Assembly (NCBI GenBank): GCA_029260135.1
Contig: JAJDDV010000017.1
Coordinates: forward strand, 1 to 44,326
DNA length: 44,326 nt
Direction: 5' to 3'
From: Phycisphaerae bacterium
GTDB lineage: Bacteria; Planctomycetota; Phycisphaerae; UBA1845
Below, in pieces: positions 8,328-16,905 of the stretch (positions are counted from its first letter, which is position 1; each line of letters begins with the position of its first letter). The notes beneath the pieces were generated by a model. That model worked only from the letters and a program-made list of their open reading frames with translations. It made no database searches and was not told the DNA's origin. A program made the position numbers and the translations under genes.

Positions 8328-9734
8328 ATGACCAAGACCCAGTGGCAGTGGGACGCAACCGCAAAGCCGAGCCGCGGTACCAGCTCACCTCGGCGGCTGA
8401 GTTACGTTCGGCGCGTCACGATGGTGGCTGCTCTGGCAGGTCTCCCAGGGACGATCATCGCGCTGGTGCTTCTATGGACCGGCGATTTCACGCCGAAGCT
8501 CCAGTGGACGCTCACGATCTTCATCGCGGGAGGCTGGCTCATCTGCGCCATGATCCTCCAACAACGCGTCTCCTATCCTCTGCGGACGATCTCGAACATG
8601 CTCGCCGCCCTCCGAGAAGAGGACTTCTCCTTGCGTGCGCGCGGCGCCGGCAGCGAAGACGCCCTGGGCGAGGTTCTTCTTGAAGTCAACGAACTCGGCG
8701 CCACGCTCCGCGAGCAGCGCCTCGGCGCGATGGAGGCCACCGCTCTACTTCGCAAGGTCATGGCCGAGATCGATGTAGCCGTGTTCACCTTCGACGCCGA
8801 CCAGAATCTTCGACTGGTCAACCAACGTGGCCGGCGATTGCTGGGCCTACCCGTTCAGCGGTTGCTCGGTCGAAGCGCCTCAGCGCTTGGGCTCGACGAG
8901 TGCCTGGCAGGTGACCCAACGCGAATCATGGACGTTGTCTTTCCCGGCGGATCCGCTCGATGGGAAGTCCGCCGGAGTGCATTTCGCGAGCGAGGACTCC
9001 CCCACCAGCTCCTTGTGCTCTCTGATCTCACACAGACGCTCCGCGAAGAAGAACGCCTCGCGTGGCAGCGGCTGATTCAGGTGTTGCGGCACGAGATCAA
9101 CAACTCGCTGGCCCCGATTGACTCGCTGGCCGCGAGCCTGGCGAACCTCCTGGCGAGAGAACCGCGTCCGGCAGATTGGCAGAGCGATGCCCAGGAAGGT
9201 CTCGAGGTCATACGGGATCGGTCCAAGGCACTCAACCGGTTCATGACCGCCTATACCCAGGTTACACGGCTTCCCAAACCACGCGTCAGGTCCGTCGAGG
9301 TGTGCGAGTGGGTTCGTCGCGTCGCGGAACTGGAGACCCGCATGCCCGTCGGCGTGACCAGTGGCCCCGCCGTCACCGTCCAAGCCGACGGCGATCAGTT
9401 GGATCAACTGCTCATCAACCTGGTTCGCAACGCGGTCGACGCGGCGCTCGAGACCGAGGGAGGGGTTCGCGTCGGCTGGACCGTGTCAGACCGTGGAAAG
9501 GCGACCCATCCGAGTACGCCGAGTCGGTGGCTCGATGTGTGGGTGGAGGATGACGGTCCGGGACTATCGAACAAGCAGAACCTGTTCGTGCCTTTCTTCA
9601 CGACGAAGTCCGACGGCTCCGGGATTGGGCTCGCTTTGAGCCGACAGATCGCAGAAGCGCACGGTGGGCGACTCGCCATCGATAATCGAACAGACGGGCG
9701 GGGATGTCGGGCGTGTCTGTCTCTACCGACTTGA
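8328..9734 (+). CDS. NtrY-like membrane sensor histidine kinase
   Basis: From the ATG at 8328 the product is 468 residues; upstream TTG codons (8298, 8304) are alternatives because no clear ribosome-binding site is seen. Two membrane spans near the N-terminus (MVAALAGLPGTIIALVLLW and LTIFIAGGWLICAMIL) have a very short loop between them, so little is exposed outside. A HAMP-like linker (YPLRTISNMLAALREEDFSL) and a PAS-like domain follow. The H-box is LRHEINNSLAPI with His255, the N-box LLINLVRNAVDAAL with Asn368, and then DDGPGLS and GSGIGLALSRQIAEAHGG. The H-E-I-N-N-x-L form is typical of NtrY/NtrB-type kinases that partner sigma-54 regulators, in agreement with the gene in front of it. Confidence 0.9.
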   Translation: MTKTQWQWDATAKPSRGTSSPRRLSYVRRVTMVAALAGLPGTIIALVLLWTGDFTPKLQWTLTIFIAGGWLICAMILQQRVSYPLRTISNMLAALREEDFSLRARGAGSEDALGEVLLEVNELGATLREQRLGAMEATALLRKVMAEIDVAVFTFDADQNLRLVNQRGRRLLGLPVQRLLGRSASALGLDECLAGDPTRIMDVVFPGGSARWEVRRSAFRERGLPHQLLVLSDLTQTLREEERLAWQRLIQVLRHEINNSLAPIDSLAASLANLLAREPRPADWQSDAQEGLEVIRDRSKALNRFMTAYTQVTRLPKPRVRSVEVCEWVRRVAELETRMPVGVTSGPAVTVQADGDQLDQLLINLVRNAVDAALETEGGVRVGWTVSDRGKATHPSTPSRWLDVWVEDDGPGLSNKQNLFVPFFTTKSDGSGIGLALSRQIAEAHGGRLAIDNRTDGRGCRACLSLPT

Positions 9735-9895
9735 CTGAGGCCATGCTCCGGTAGGCACGGGAGCGAAGCGAGCGTGCTCGTGTTCGGTTTCGGGAACGGC
9801 GATTCCACAAGCGGACACAGAGGGACCCCTCATACCATTCGTCGGCTGGCGAAGCCCTGTTCGGTCTCACGCTTCGAACACTCTCATCGCGTTCG

Positions 9896-9933
9896 GTGAC
9901 ACGCTAACGGCATTCTTTGCGGATTCGTGTCAC
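9896..9933. promoter_or_regulatory. spaced inverted repeat, possible regulator site
   Basis: GTGACACG (9896-9903) and CGTGTCAC (9926-9933) form a perfect 8-bp inverted repeat with a 22-base spacer. They lie just upstream of the sigma-54 promoter candidate. NtrC-type activators usually bind dyads farther upstream (about 80-150 bases), so this could instead be a repressor or integration-factor site. Confidence 0.3.
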
Positions 9934-9945
9934 GATGACGAGTCA

Positions 9946-9960
9946 TGGCGCGCGACTTGC
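9946..9960 (+). promoter_or_regulatory. sigma-54 (-24/-12) promoter candidate for the export operon
   Basis: TGGCGCG-CGAC-TTGC matches the -24/-12 consensus TGGCACG-N4-TTGC with one mismatch. The invariant GG (9947-9948) and GC (9959-9960) are exactly 10 bases apart. The expected start lies about 12 bases downstream, near 9972, leaving a leader of about 14 bases before the ATG at 9986. The site sits directly after genes for an NtrC-type regulator and its kinase and before the export operon, which greatly strengthens the call. It also argues against a longer adaptor frame beginning upstream of it. Confidence 0.6.
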
Positions 9961-9985
9961 GAATAAGGGGCGACAGAGAAACGCC

Positions 9986-11236
9986 ATGGATATACCCCGC
10001 TCCAACATTGCCCGCCGTCGCAAGATTCGCAGGGGGATCTTCGGGGTCTTGGGTCTGGCGGCGGTGGCCGTCATCACGGCGGGGCTATCGCGGCTCGAGC
10101 CCGCCGCACCGTCGGTCGAATTTACGGGCATCGTCGGGGCCGTGGAGCGCGGATCGATGGTTCGACAGGTCCGCGGCACGGGGAGCCTGGTTCCCGTGCG
10201 CACCTGGTGGATACCCGCCGGAACCGCCGGTCGCGTCGAGCGCATTCTCGTGTTTCCCGGTACGCCGGTGGCGGCGGACACCATTCTCCTGGAACTGAGC
10301 AATCCACAGCTTGAACTCGAAGCCGTCGACGCCCAGTGGCGGCAGACCTCGGCCGAGGCGGAACTCACGTCGCTCGAGGTCAGCCTTCGCAATGAACTCC
10401 TCGAACTGCAGGCGTCGGTCGCAAGAGTAGAGGCCGACTACAACGAGGCCTTACTCCGCGAAGAGGTCGACAGAGAGCTGTACGACAATGGGCTGATCTC
10501 TCAGCGCAACCTCAAGCTCGCCCAGGCCAGGGTCAGAGAACTCGCGAAGCTCAGCGAGATCGAGAGGAAGCGTCTCGACATCCGCGGTGCATCGCAGGAA
10601 GCACGAATGGCCGCCCAGCGTGCAAGGGTCGAGCAGGCCAGGGCTCTTCACACCTTGAAGCGCGAGCAGGTCGAAGCCCTTCGCGTTCGCGCCGGGACCG
10701 ATGGTGTGCTGGAGCAGATGAAAGTCGAGGTTGGCGAACGGGTCCCGCCCGACAAGATTCTCGCCAAGGTGACCGATCCGAAGAATCTCAAGGCCGTCGT
10801 GAAGATTCCGGAAACGCAGGCGCGCGACGTCCAACCGGGGCAGATCGCTTCCATCGACACCAGAAACGGCATCGTCACCGGGAGTGTCGCGCGGATCGAT
10901 CCCGCGGTTACCGAAGGAACCGTCGCGGTGGACGTCACCATGGAGGAACCGTTACCCCGCGGCGCGCGCCCTGATCTAACCGTCACCGGGACGATCGAGA
11001 TCGAACGCCTGCAAGATGTTCTTTACGTCAGCCGCCCGTCGTACGGTCAGGCGCACAGCACCGTCGGACTCTTCAAGCTGTCTGAGGATGAATCGAGCGC
11101 GACACGGGTTCAGGTCGAGTTCGGCCGGACTTCCGTCAACACGATCGAAATCGTCCGAGGACTTGATCTCGGCGATCGAATCATCGTGTCGGAGATGTCG
11201 CGCTGGGATGAGTACGATCGAATTCGATTGAGGTAG
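9986..11236 (+). CDS. HlyD/MacA-type periplasmic adaptor of the efflux system
   Basis: The ATG at 9986 was chosen because it begins a typical inner-membrane anchor: basic residues (NIARRRKIRRG) and then a hydrophobic span (IFGVLGLAAVAVITAGL). The 416-residue protein has a lipoyl/biotinyl-like half-motif (AGTAGRVERILVFPGTPV), a long alpha-hairpin rich in Leu, Glu and Arg (about residues 115-240), the second lipoyl half (RAGTDGVLEQMKVEVGERV) and beta-barrel segments (LKAVVKIPETQARDVQPGQ). This is the RND/MacA-type membrane-fusion architecture, linking an inner-membrane transporter to a TolC channel. It is the first gene of an operon with an ATPase, three permeases and a TolC-like protein. Confidence 0.9.
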   Translation: MDIPRSNIARRRKIRRGIFGVLGLAAVAVITAGLSRLEPAAPSVEFTGIVGAVERGSMVRQVRGTGSLVPVRTWWIPAGTAGRVERILVFPGTPVAADTILLELSNPQLELEAVDAQWRQTSAEAELTSLEVSLRNELLELQASVARVEADYNEALLREEVDRELYDNGLISQRNLKLAQARVRELAKLSEIERKRLDIRGASQEARMAAQRARVEQARALHTLKREQVEALRVRAGTDGVLEQMKVEVGERVPPDKILAKVTDPKNLKAVVKIPETQARDVQPGQIASIDTRNGIVTGSVARIDPAVTEGTVAVDVTMEEPLPRGARPDLTVTGTIEIERLQDVLYVSRPSYGQAHSTVGLFKLSEDESSATRVQVEFGRTSVNTIEIVRGLDLGDRIIVSEMSRWDEYDRIRLR

Positions 11237-11250
11237 AAACGTCCAACGGG

Positions 11251-12030
11251 ATGGTGGATAGACACGACATGCAGGCGACATCGACTGAAAACCAGAGTGA
11301 GAGTGGTCCGATGAACCAAGACGAAACAAAGACGGCCAACGGTGTCCTGATTCGCCTCGAAGGTGTCAGCAAGGTGTTCTACACCGATGAGGTGGAAACC
11401 CATGCGCTCAATGACGTTCACCTCGACATTCAGAAGGGCGACTACGTTTCGATCGCGGGGCCGTCGGGCTGCGGAAAGTCGACGCTGCTGTCGATTCTGG
11501 GCCTGCTCGATTCTCCCACAGGCGGCCACTACACGTTGGCCGACCAACCGGTGGCCGACCTCTCCGCGCCCCAAAGAGCCCGCATTCGCAATCGCCAGGT
11601 GGGATTCATCTTTCAGAGCTTCAACCTGATCGGCGATCTCGATGTCTTCGAGAACGTCGAACTTCCGCTGACCTATCGAGGCATGCCCGGTGCCGATCGC
11701 AAGAAGCGTTCTCAGGAAGCGTTGGAGAAGGTGGGTATGGCTCATCGAATGAAACACTTTCCCGCCCAGTTGTCCGGCGGTCAGCAGCAGCGCGTCGCGG
11801 TGGCTCGGGCGCTGGTGGGCGACCCGGCCATACTGCTCGCGGACGAGCCGACGGGTAACCTGGATTCCCACAACGGCGAAGCCGTCATGGAGCTTCTTCG
11901 CGACCTGCATCGCGCCGGTGCGACGATCTGCATGGTCACACACGACGACCGCTACGCTCGCCACGCCGATCACACCGTCCATCTCTTCGACGGCCGCATC
12001 GTGGACGAGAGCACGGAGACGCAGGCATGA
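11251..12030 (+). CDS. MacB/LolD-type ABC transporter ATP-binding protein
   Basis: The protein has the complete ATPase set: A-loop region around VFYTDEVETHALNDV, Walker A GPSGCGKST (residues 70-78 from the first ATG), Q-loop FIFQSFNLI, signature LSGGQQQR, Walker B ILLADEPTGNLDS and switch His in VTHDDRYA. NLD after the Walker B and the FQ-FNL Q-loop are typical of the MacB/LolD/FtsE group. The start is uncertain: ATG codons at 11251, 11269 and 11311 are all in frame, and none has a strong ribosome-binding site; the family homology only begins after 11311. Its stop overlaps the first permease start by four bases (ATGA), which indicates translational coupling. It is the only ATPase in the operon. 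Confidence 0.93.
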   Translation: MVDRHDMQATSTENQSESGPMNQDETKTANGVLIRLEGVSKVFYTDEVETHALNDVHLDIQKGDYVSIAGPSGCGKSTLLSILGLLDSPTGGHYTLADQPVADLSAPQRARIRNRQVGFIFQSFNLIGDLDVFENVELPLTYRGMPGADRKKRSQEALEKVGMAHRMKHFPAQLSGGQQQRVAVARALVGDPAILLADEPTGNLDSHNGEAVMELLRDLHRAGATICMVTHDDRYARHADHTVHLFDGRIVDESTETQA

Positions 12031-14468
12031 CAGCCTTGTGGCAGGATGTTCGCTACGCGCTGCGGACGCTCGCCTCGCAACCGGGATTCACCGCCGTCAT
12101 CGTGTTGACACTGGCTGTGGGCATAGGCGCCAACAGTGCCATCTTCAGCGTCGTAAACACCGTTCTTCTGGAACCTCTGCCCTACGCCGATTCGGATCGA
12201 CTCATGCAGCTCGGGCGCGAGATGCCGATCGGTCGCTCCGACGCGGTCTCCGCGTCACAGTTTCTCTTCTGGAAGGACAACAACCGATCCTTCATGCAGA
12301 TGGCCAGCTACGACGGGCAGGGCGGCGGAATCAACCTCGTGGACGGCGACGTTCCGGAGCGCATCGCGAGCATTCGCGTCTCCTCGTCGTTCTTCGAAGT
12401 ACTCAGTGCGCGGGCGCAGCTGGGGCGCACGTTCACAGAGGCGGATGGCGTGGAGGGCGCCGCGAAGGTCGCGATCATCAGCGACGGCCTCTGGCGGCGC
12501 CGATTCGGCGAAGACGCCTCGATCATCGGGCGCGTGCTCCGGTTGAGTGGGGTCGACCGGACCCTGGTCGGCGTGATGGAACCAGGCTTTGATTTCAACA
12601 CGCACGCGGACATCTGGACGCCGCTGACACTCACGTTCGAAGCGCAGGACCGATCCGCGGTCTACTACACGATTGCGAGGCTGCTGCCGGGAATCACGCG
12701 CGACGCCGCGCAGGCGGATATGGATGGCGTGTGCGAGCGCTTGCGCGCCGAGTTTCCCGATACCGTGGCCGGGCGCGAACGGATCTTCGTCCGTCCGCAC
12801 CTCGATCAGGTCGTCGGACGAGTTCGACCGGCGCTCTTCGTTCTGCTTGGCGCGGTCGGATTGGTGCTGCTCATTGCCTGCGCCAATGTCGCCAGCCTTC
12901 TACTCGCCCGGTCGACAGGGAGACGGCGTGAGATCGCGCTCCGTGCAACGCTCGGCGCCGGGCGTTTCCGCATCGTCCGGCAGTTGCTCACCGAGAGCGC
13001 GGTTCTGGCCGCGTTGGGCGGCGTGATCGGGTTGCTGTTGTGCCACTGGGGCATGGATCTTCTTCTCTTGTTCAAGCCGAGCAACCTTCCGCGCCTCGAG
13101 ACCATTCAGGTAGACCCGACGGTACTGGTGTTCACGCTGGCGGTGACCGTCTTGAGCGTGATCCTGTTCGGGCTCTTTCCGGCACTTCAGGCCACGATGG
13201 TCGACCTCCATCAGTCCTTGAAGGGTGATACCGCTCGCGCCGGTGGTGGAACGCACCGGCGGCGCGTCCGAAGCATCCTGGTCGTCAGCGAGATCGCGTT
13301 GGCTCTGGTTTTGCTGACGGGAGCGGCGTTGCTGCTGGACAGTTTCCGTCGCGTCACGCGTCTGGACCCGGGTTACGAGTACGACAAGGTCCTCACGATG
13401 AAGATGTCGTTCGCCGGCGTTCAGGACTTTACGACCGCGAAATTCACGCAGCTTGGCAACCGCGTTGTGGAACGGCTTGAAGCCACGCCGGGCATCGAGG
13501 CGGCGGCGACAATCTCGACACTCCCCCTCGAGCATGGGCTCATGAACATCTTCAACGTCGCGGGATCGACCGATGCCCAGGGCGAACCAACGCGAGGGCG
13601 CGCCCAATGGCGGCTGATCTCGCCGAATTACTTCCGCGTGATGGGCATTCCGCTCCTTCGCGGCCGCGTGTTCAGCGAGCATGACACCGCCGATTCCGCG
13701 CCGGTCATCCTGATCAACGACGCCCTGGCGCGAAAGTACTTTCCGGGTCAGGACCCCGTGGGTCAGGTACTGATGTCCAACGATCCCGGGTCCGACGCCC
13801 CGCCCGATCGAATCGTCGGCGTCGTCGGTGATGTTCGCGAGATCGCTCTCGATCGACCGGCCACGCCCACCATTTTTTCACCGGCGGCGCAAGCACCCGA
13901 CGGGGTGACCGCATTCGTTGCGAACGTGCTTCCGACGTGCTGGGTGGTTCGAACCGGCGGCGATCCTCTCGCCTACAGCAGTACCGTTCGCCATGTCATA
14001 CTCGACGTCGACCGCGAGCAGCCCGTGTCGAACATTCGCTCCATGGGACAGGTCATGTCGACGTCGATCGCGCGGCGCCGCTTCAACGCCATTCTGCTGA
14101 CGGTCTTCGCTGTTCAGGCGCTTGTGCTGGCTGTCGTGGGCATCTACGGCGTCATGTCCTACTCGGTCCTCCAGCGCACCCAGGAGATCGGTGTGCGCAT
14201 GGCCTTGGGCGCTCAGCGAGGGCGCGTGCTGCAACTTGTGCTGCGGCAGGGGCTGGTGCTCACCGTTGCCGGCGTGGCCATCGGGCTCGGGATTTCCGCA
14301 GCAACGTCCCGCCTGTTGTCACGACAGTTGTTCGAAGTCACGCCCAACGACCCCGGGACGATGGTCGGCGTCTCGCTCCTGATAGCGTCTGTTGCAGTGC
14401 TCTCCTGTTATGTTCCCGCGCGTCGAGCGACCAAGGTCGATCCGATGGTCGCCCTGAGACATGAGTGA
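12027..14468 (+). CDS. ADOP-type (duplicated MacB/FtsX) ABC permease 1
   Basis: The 813-residue protein has the layout of the ADOP (Acidobacterial duplicated orphan permease) group: two MacB-type halves in one chain. An opening span (FTAVIVLTLAVGIGANSAIF) leads to a first periplasmic domain (about 45-265), three spans from about 268 (LFVLLGAVGLVLLIACANVA), a second lead span near 415 (LVVSEIALALVLLTGA), a second periplasmic domain (about 440-685) and three C-terminal spans. It ends in the usual ARRATKVDPMVALRHE. Such permeases work mechanically with a MacB-type ATPase, without a substrate path through the membrane. Its start overlaps the ATPase stop by four bases. Confidence 0.9.
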   Translation: MTALWQDVRYALRTLASQPGFTAVIVLTLAVGIGANSAIFSVVNTVLLEPLPYADSDRLMQLGREMPIGRSDAVSASQFLFWKDNNRSFMQMASYDGQGGGINLVDGDVPERIASIRVSSSFFEVLSARAQLGRTFTEADGVEGAAKVAIISDGLWRRRFGEDASIIGRVLRLSGVDRTLVGVMEPGFDFNTHADIWTPLTLTFEAQDRSAVYYTIARLLPGITRDAAQADMDGVCERLRAEFPDTVAGRERIFVRPHLDQVVGRVRPALFVLLGAVGLVLLIACANVASLLLARSTGRRREIALRATLGAGRFRIVRQLLTESAVLAALGGVIGLLLCHWGMDLLLLFKPSNLPRLETIQVDPTVLVFTLAVTVLSVILFGLFPALQATMVDLHQSLKGDTARAGGGTHRRRVRSILVVSEIALALVLLTGAALLLDSFRRVTRLDPGYEYDKVLTMKMSFAGVQDFTTAKFTQLGNRVVERLEATPGIEAAATISTLPLEHGLMNIFNVAGSTDAQGEPTRGRAQWRLISPNYFRVMGIPLLRGRVFSEHDTADSAPVILINDALARKYFPGQDPVGQVLMSNDPGSDAPPDRIVGVVGDVREIALDRPATPTIFSPAAQAPDGVTAFVANVLPTCWVVRTGGDPLAYSSTVRHVILDVDREQPVSNIRSMGQVMSTSIARRRFNAILLTVFAVQALVLAVVGIYGVMSYSVLQRTQEIGVRMALGAQRGRVLQLVLRQGLVLTVAGVAIGLGISAATSRLLSRQLFEVTPNDPGTMVGVSLLIASVAVLSCYVPARRATKVDPMVALRHE

Positions 14469-16896
14469 CACGATGAATTCCATTCTTCAAGATCTTCGAT
14501 ACGCAGTCCGCATGGTGACGTCCCGCCCCGGTTTTACCGCCGTCATCATTCTCACGATGGCCATCGGAATCGGCGCGAACACGGCCATGTTCAGCGTCAT
14601 CCACTCCGTTCTCCTCAGACCATTGCCTTTCGAGGAGCCTGATCAACTGGTCATGGTCAAGGAAACGCTCGAGACGCAGGAAGAGGCTCGCGGATTGGTG
14701 TCTTATCCCAATTTCGAGGACTGGCGAAACGATAGCCGGTTCTTCGACGGCATGGCCGCCATTCGGTCCAAGAGCTTCACCGTCACGGGAGCCGACCAAC
14801 CCGAGCGAATCAACGGCGCTCGCGTCTCCGCCGAGTTCTTTCCACTGTTACGCGTCAGCCCCGCGCTCGGCCGGACGTTTCTTCCGGAAGAGGATCGCGT
14901 CGGTGCCGAGAAAGTCGCCGTGATCGCGGATGGACTGTGGCAGCGCCGTTTCGGCGGCGATCCCGACGTGCTCGACGGGACCCTGACGCTCAACGGAGAG
15001 CCCTTTCGCATTGTCGGCGTTCTGCCGCCCGGATTTCGCTTCCCCGTCGTGATCGGTCAAGCGGAAGTCTGGACACCCACGGCGCTGGTCGACGAACTGT
15101 TTCTGGGAAGCCGCGGCGCCCACACCTTCCGAGTCGTGGCAAGGATGAAACCCGACGTCACCCTCCAGCAAGCCTCCTCCGACCTCTCCACGATCGCACA
15201 GCGCCTTGAACTGGATTATCCAAAGAGCAACGCCGACCGCGGCGTTGGACTCGTCCCGCTCCATGAGCAGGTTGTCGGGGCCGTTCGTCCCGCGCTCATG
15301 ATGCTTTTCGGGGCTGTCGCGCTGGTGCTGCTGATCGCATGCGCGAACATCGCGAACCTCCTGCTCACACAGTGTGCAGGCCGCGGACGAGAATTTGCCG
15401 TCCGGGCGGCAGTCGGCGGCGGTCGCGTTCGACTGATACGTCAGCTCCTCACGGAGAGCGCCTTGGTCGGCGTGCTCGGCGGACTGCTCGGTATCGTCAT
15501 GGCGCTGTGGAGCCTCGATGCCGTGGTCGCGCTGATGCCCGCAGATCTTCCCCGCGGCGGTGGGATTGCGATCGACGCTCGAGTCTTCGGGTTCGCGTTC
15601 GCGCTGTCTCTGTTGACAAGTTTGGCATTCGGCCTCGCCCCGGCGATACAAGCAACACGCGTCAACCTTGCCGAACCGCTGAAGGAGTGCTCGCGCGCCA
15701 TGGCGAGCGCAACGCGCACCCGTCTGCGGAACGCTTTGATTGTCGGCGAAGTCGCACTCTCACTCGTGCTGCTCATCGGCGCGACGTTGCTGATGCGAAG
15801 TTTCCACAGGCTGATGAGCGTCGAGCCGGGCTTCGAGCCGAACAACCTACTCACGTTCGAGTTCTCGATCCCACGAACACATGCGACCGCCGTTCAACGA
15901 ACAGAGCTCTTCGAACAAGTGCGCGAGCGCGTCGAGACTCTTCCGGAAGTCGTTTCGGCCTGTGCGAACGTCGTGTTGCCGCTCACCGAATCGGGGATCG
16001 GTCTGGGCTTCGCGGTTCAGGGTCATCCCGTCGCGGAACCCGGCGATCAGACGGCTCTTTATGGTTCCATCAGCCCCAACTACTTCCACACTCTGGGCAT
16101 CCCGCTGCTGGACGGGCGGACCTTCACCCCGCACGATACGCGCAACAGCCCCGGTGTGATGGTCATCAACGAGAAGATGTCTCGTCGATACTGGCCAAAC
16201 GGAGACGCCATCGGGCAGCGTCTGCGTATCTCCGAGCGCCTCGACGAACGAGACCCGGACGTCTTTGAGATCGTCGGAATCGTCGCAGACAACCGCGAGT
16301 CCATCGTGGATCAACCTGAGCCTTACATGTATGTCCCGTTCCGCCAGCAGACGTGGCGGCTCATGACGTTCGCCGTCCGAACCGAAGCCCCTCCAGCGAG
16401 CGTAACGAAGATGATCCGGCGTGAGCTGGCCTCAATGACGCCTGATATCGCTCCGCGCAGCTTCAAGACGCTCGAGCAGTTCCTTTCGGAAACCGTGGCG
16501 CAGCGACGCTTTGCTACCATCGCCCTGAGTACCTATGCGCTCGTCGCGTTCGTCCTCGCCATGATCGGTCTCTACGCCACGCTCTCTCACACCGTCGGCC
16601 AGCGTACCCATGAAATCGGCGTACGCATGGCGCTGGGCGCCAAGCGACTCGACGTCATTCAGCTCGTCCTGCGACAAGGGTTGTCGTTGACGGGGATCGG
16701 CGTGTGCGTCGGCATCCTCGTCGCCGCAGGCGTCACCCGCGTACTCACGAGTTTACTCTACGGCATCACTCCGGTGGACCCATCGACATTTGTGGGGATT
16801 TCACTGGCTCTCGTCGTCACGGCTGCGCTCGCCTGTTTCGCCCCGGCTCATCGCGCAGCCAAGGTCGACCCGATGTTGGCGCTCAGACGAGAGTAA
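14461..16896 (+). CDS. ADOP-type (duplicated MacB/FtsX) ABC permease 2
   Basis: This 811-residue paralogue begins inside the last codons of permease 1 (8-base overlap); an ATG at 14473 is an alternative start and matches the family's MNSILQDLRYAVR opening better. The topology repeats that of permease 1: opening span FTAVIILTMAIGIGANTAMF, periplasmic domain, three spans (MMLFGAVALVLLIACANIAN), second half with lead span LIVGEVALSLVLLIGATLL, second periplasmic domain, three final spans and the end motif AHRAAKVDPMLALRRE. Periplasmic regions differ clearly from permease 1 while membrane parts are similar, so the copies may serve different partners or substrates. Confidence 0.9.
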   Translation: MSDTMNSILQDLRYAVRMVTSRPGFTAVIILTMAIGIGANTAMFSVIHSVLLRPLPFEEPDQLVMVKETLETQEEARGLVSYPNFEDWRNDSRFFDGMAAIRSKSFTVTGADQPERINGARVSAEFFPLLRVSPALGRTFLPEEDRVGAEKVAVIADGLWQRRFGGDPDVLDGTLTLNGEPFRIVGVLPPGFRFPVVIGQAEVWTPTALVDELFLGSRGAHTFRVVARMKPDVTLQQASSDLSTIAQRLELDYPKSNADRGVGLVPLHEQVVGAVRPALMMLFGAVALVLLIACANIANLLLTQCAGRGREFAVRAAVGGGRVRLIRQLLTESALVGVLGGLLGIVMALWSLDAVVALMPADLPRGGGIAIDARVFGFAFALSLLTSLAFGLAPAIQATRVNLAEPLKECSRAMASATRTRLRNALIVGEVALSLVLLIGATLLMRSFHRLMSVEPGFEPNNLLTFEFSIPRTHATAVQRTELFEQVRERVETLPEVVSACANVVLPLTESGIGLGFAVQGHPVAEPGDQTALYGSISPNYFHTLGIPLLDGRTFTPHDTRNSPGVMVINEKMSRRYWPNGDAIGQRLRISERLDERDPDVFEIVGIVADNRESIVDQPEPYMYVPFRQQTWRLMTFAVRTEAPPASVTKMIRRELASMTPDIAPRSFKTLEQFLSETVAQRRFATIALSTYALVAFVLAMIGLYATLSHTVGQRTHEIGVRMALGAKRLDVIQLVLRQGLSLTGIGVCVGILVAAGVTRVLTSLLYGITPVDPSTFVGISLALVVTAALACFAPAHRAAKVDPMLALRRE

Positions 16897-16905
16897 CAGG
16901 TCGCC

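Noticed and set aside
9910..9921. second sigma-54 site GGCATTCTTTGC
   Set aside because: The GG-to-GC spacing is 8 instead of the strict 10 bases; the site at 9946-9960 fits far better.
9917..9985. longer N-terminus for the HlyD-type adaptor
   Set aside because: The extension has no ribosome-binding site, breaks the membrane-anchor layout and would overlap the sigma-54 promoter candidate.
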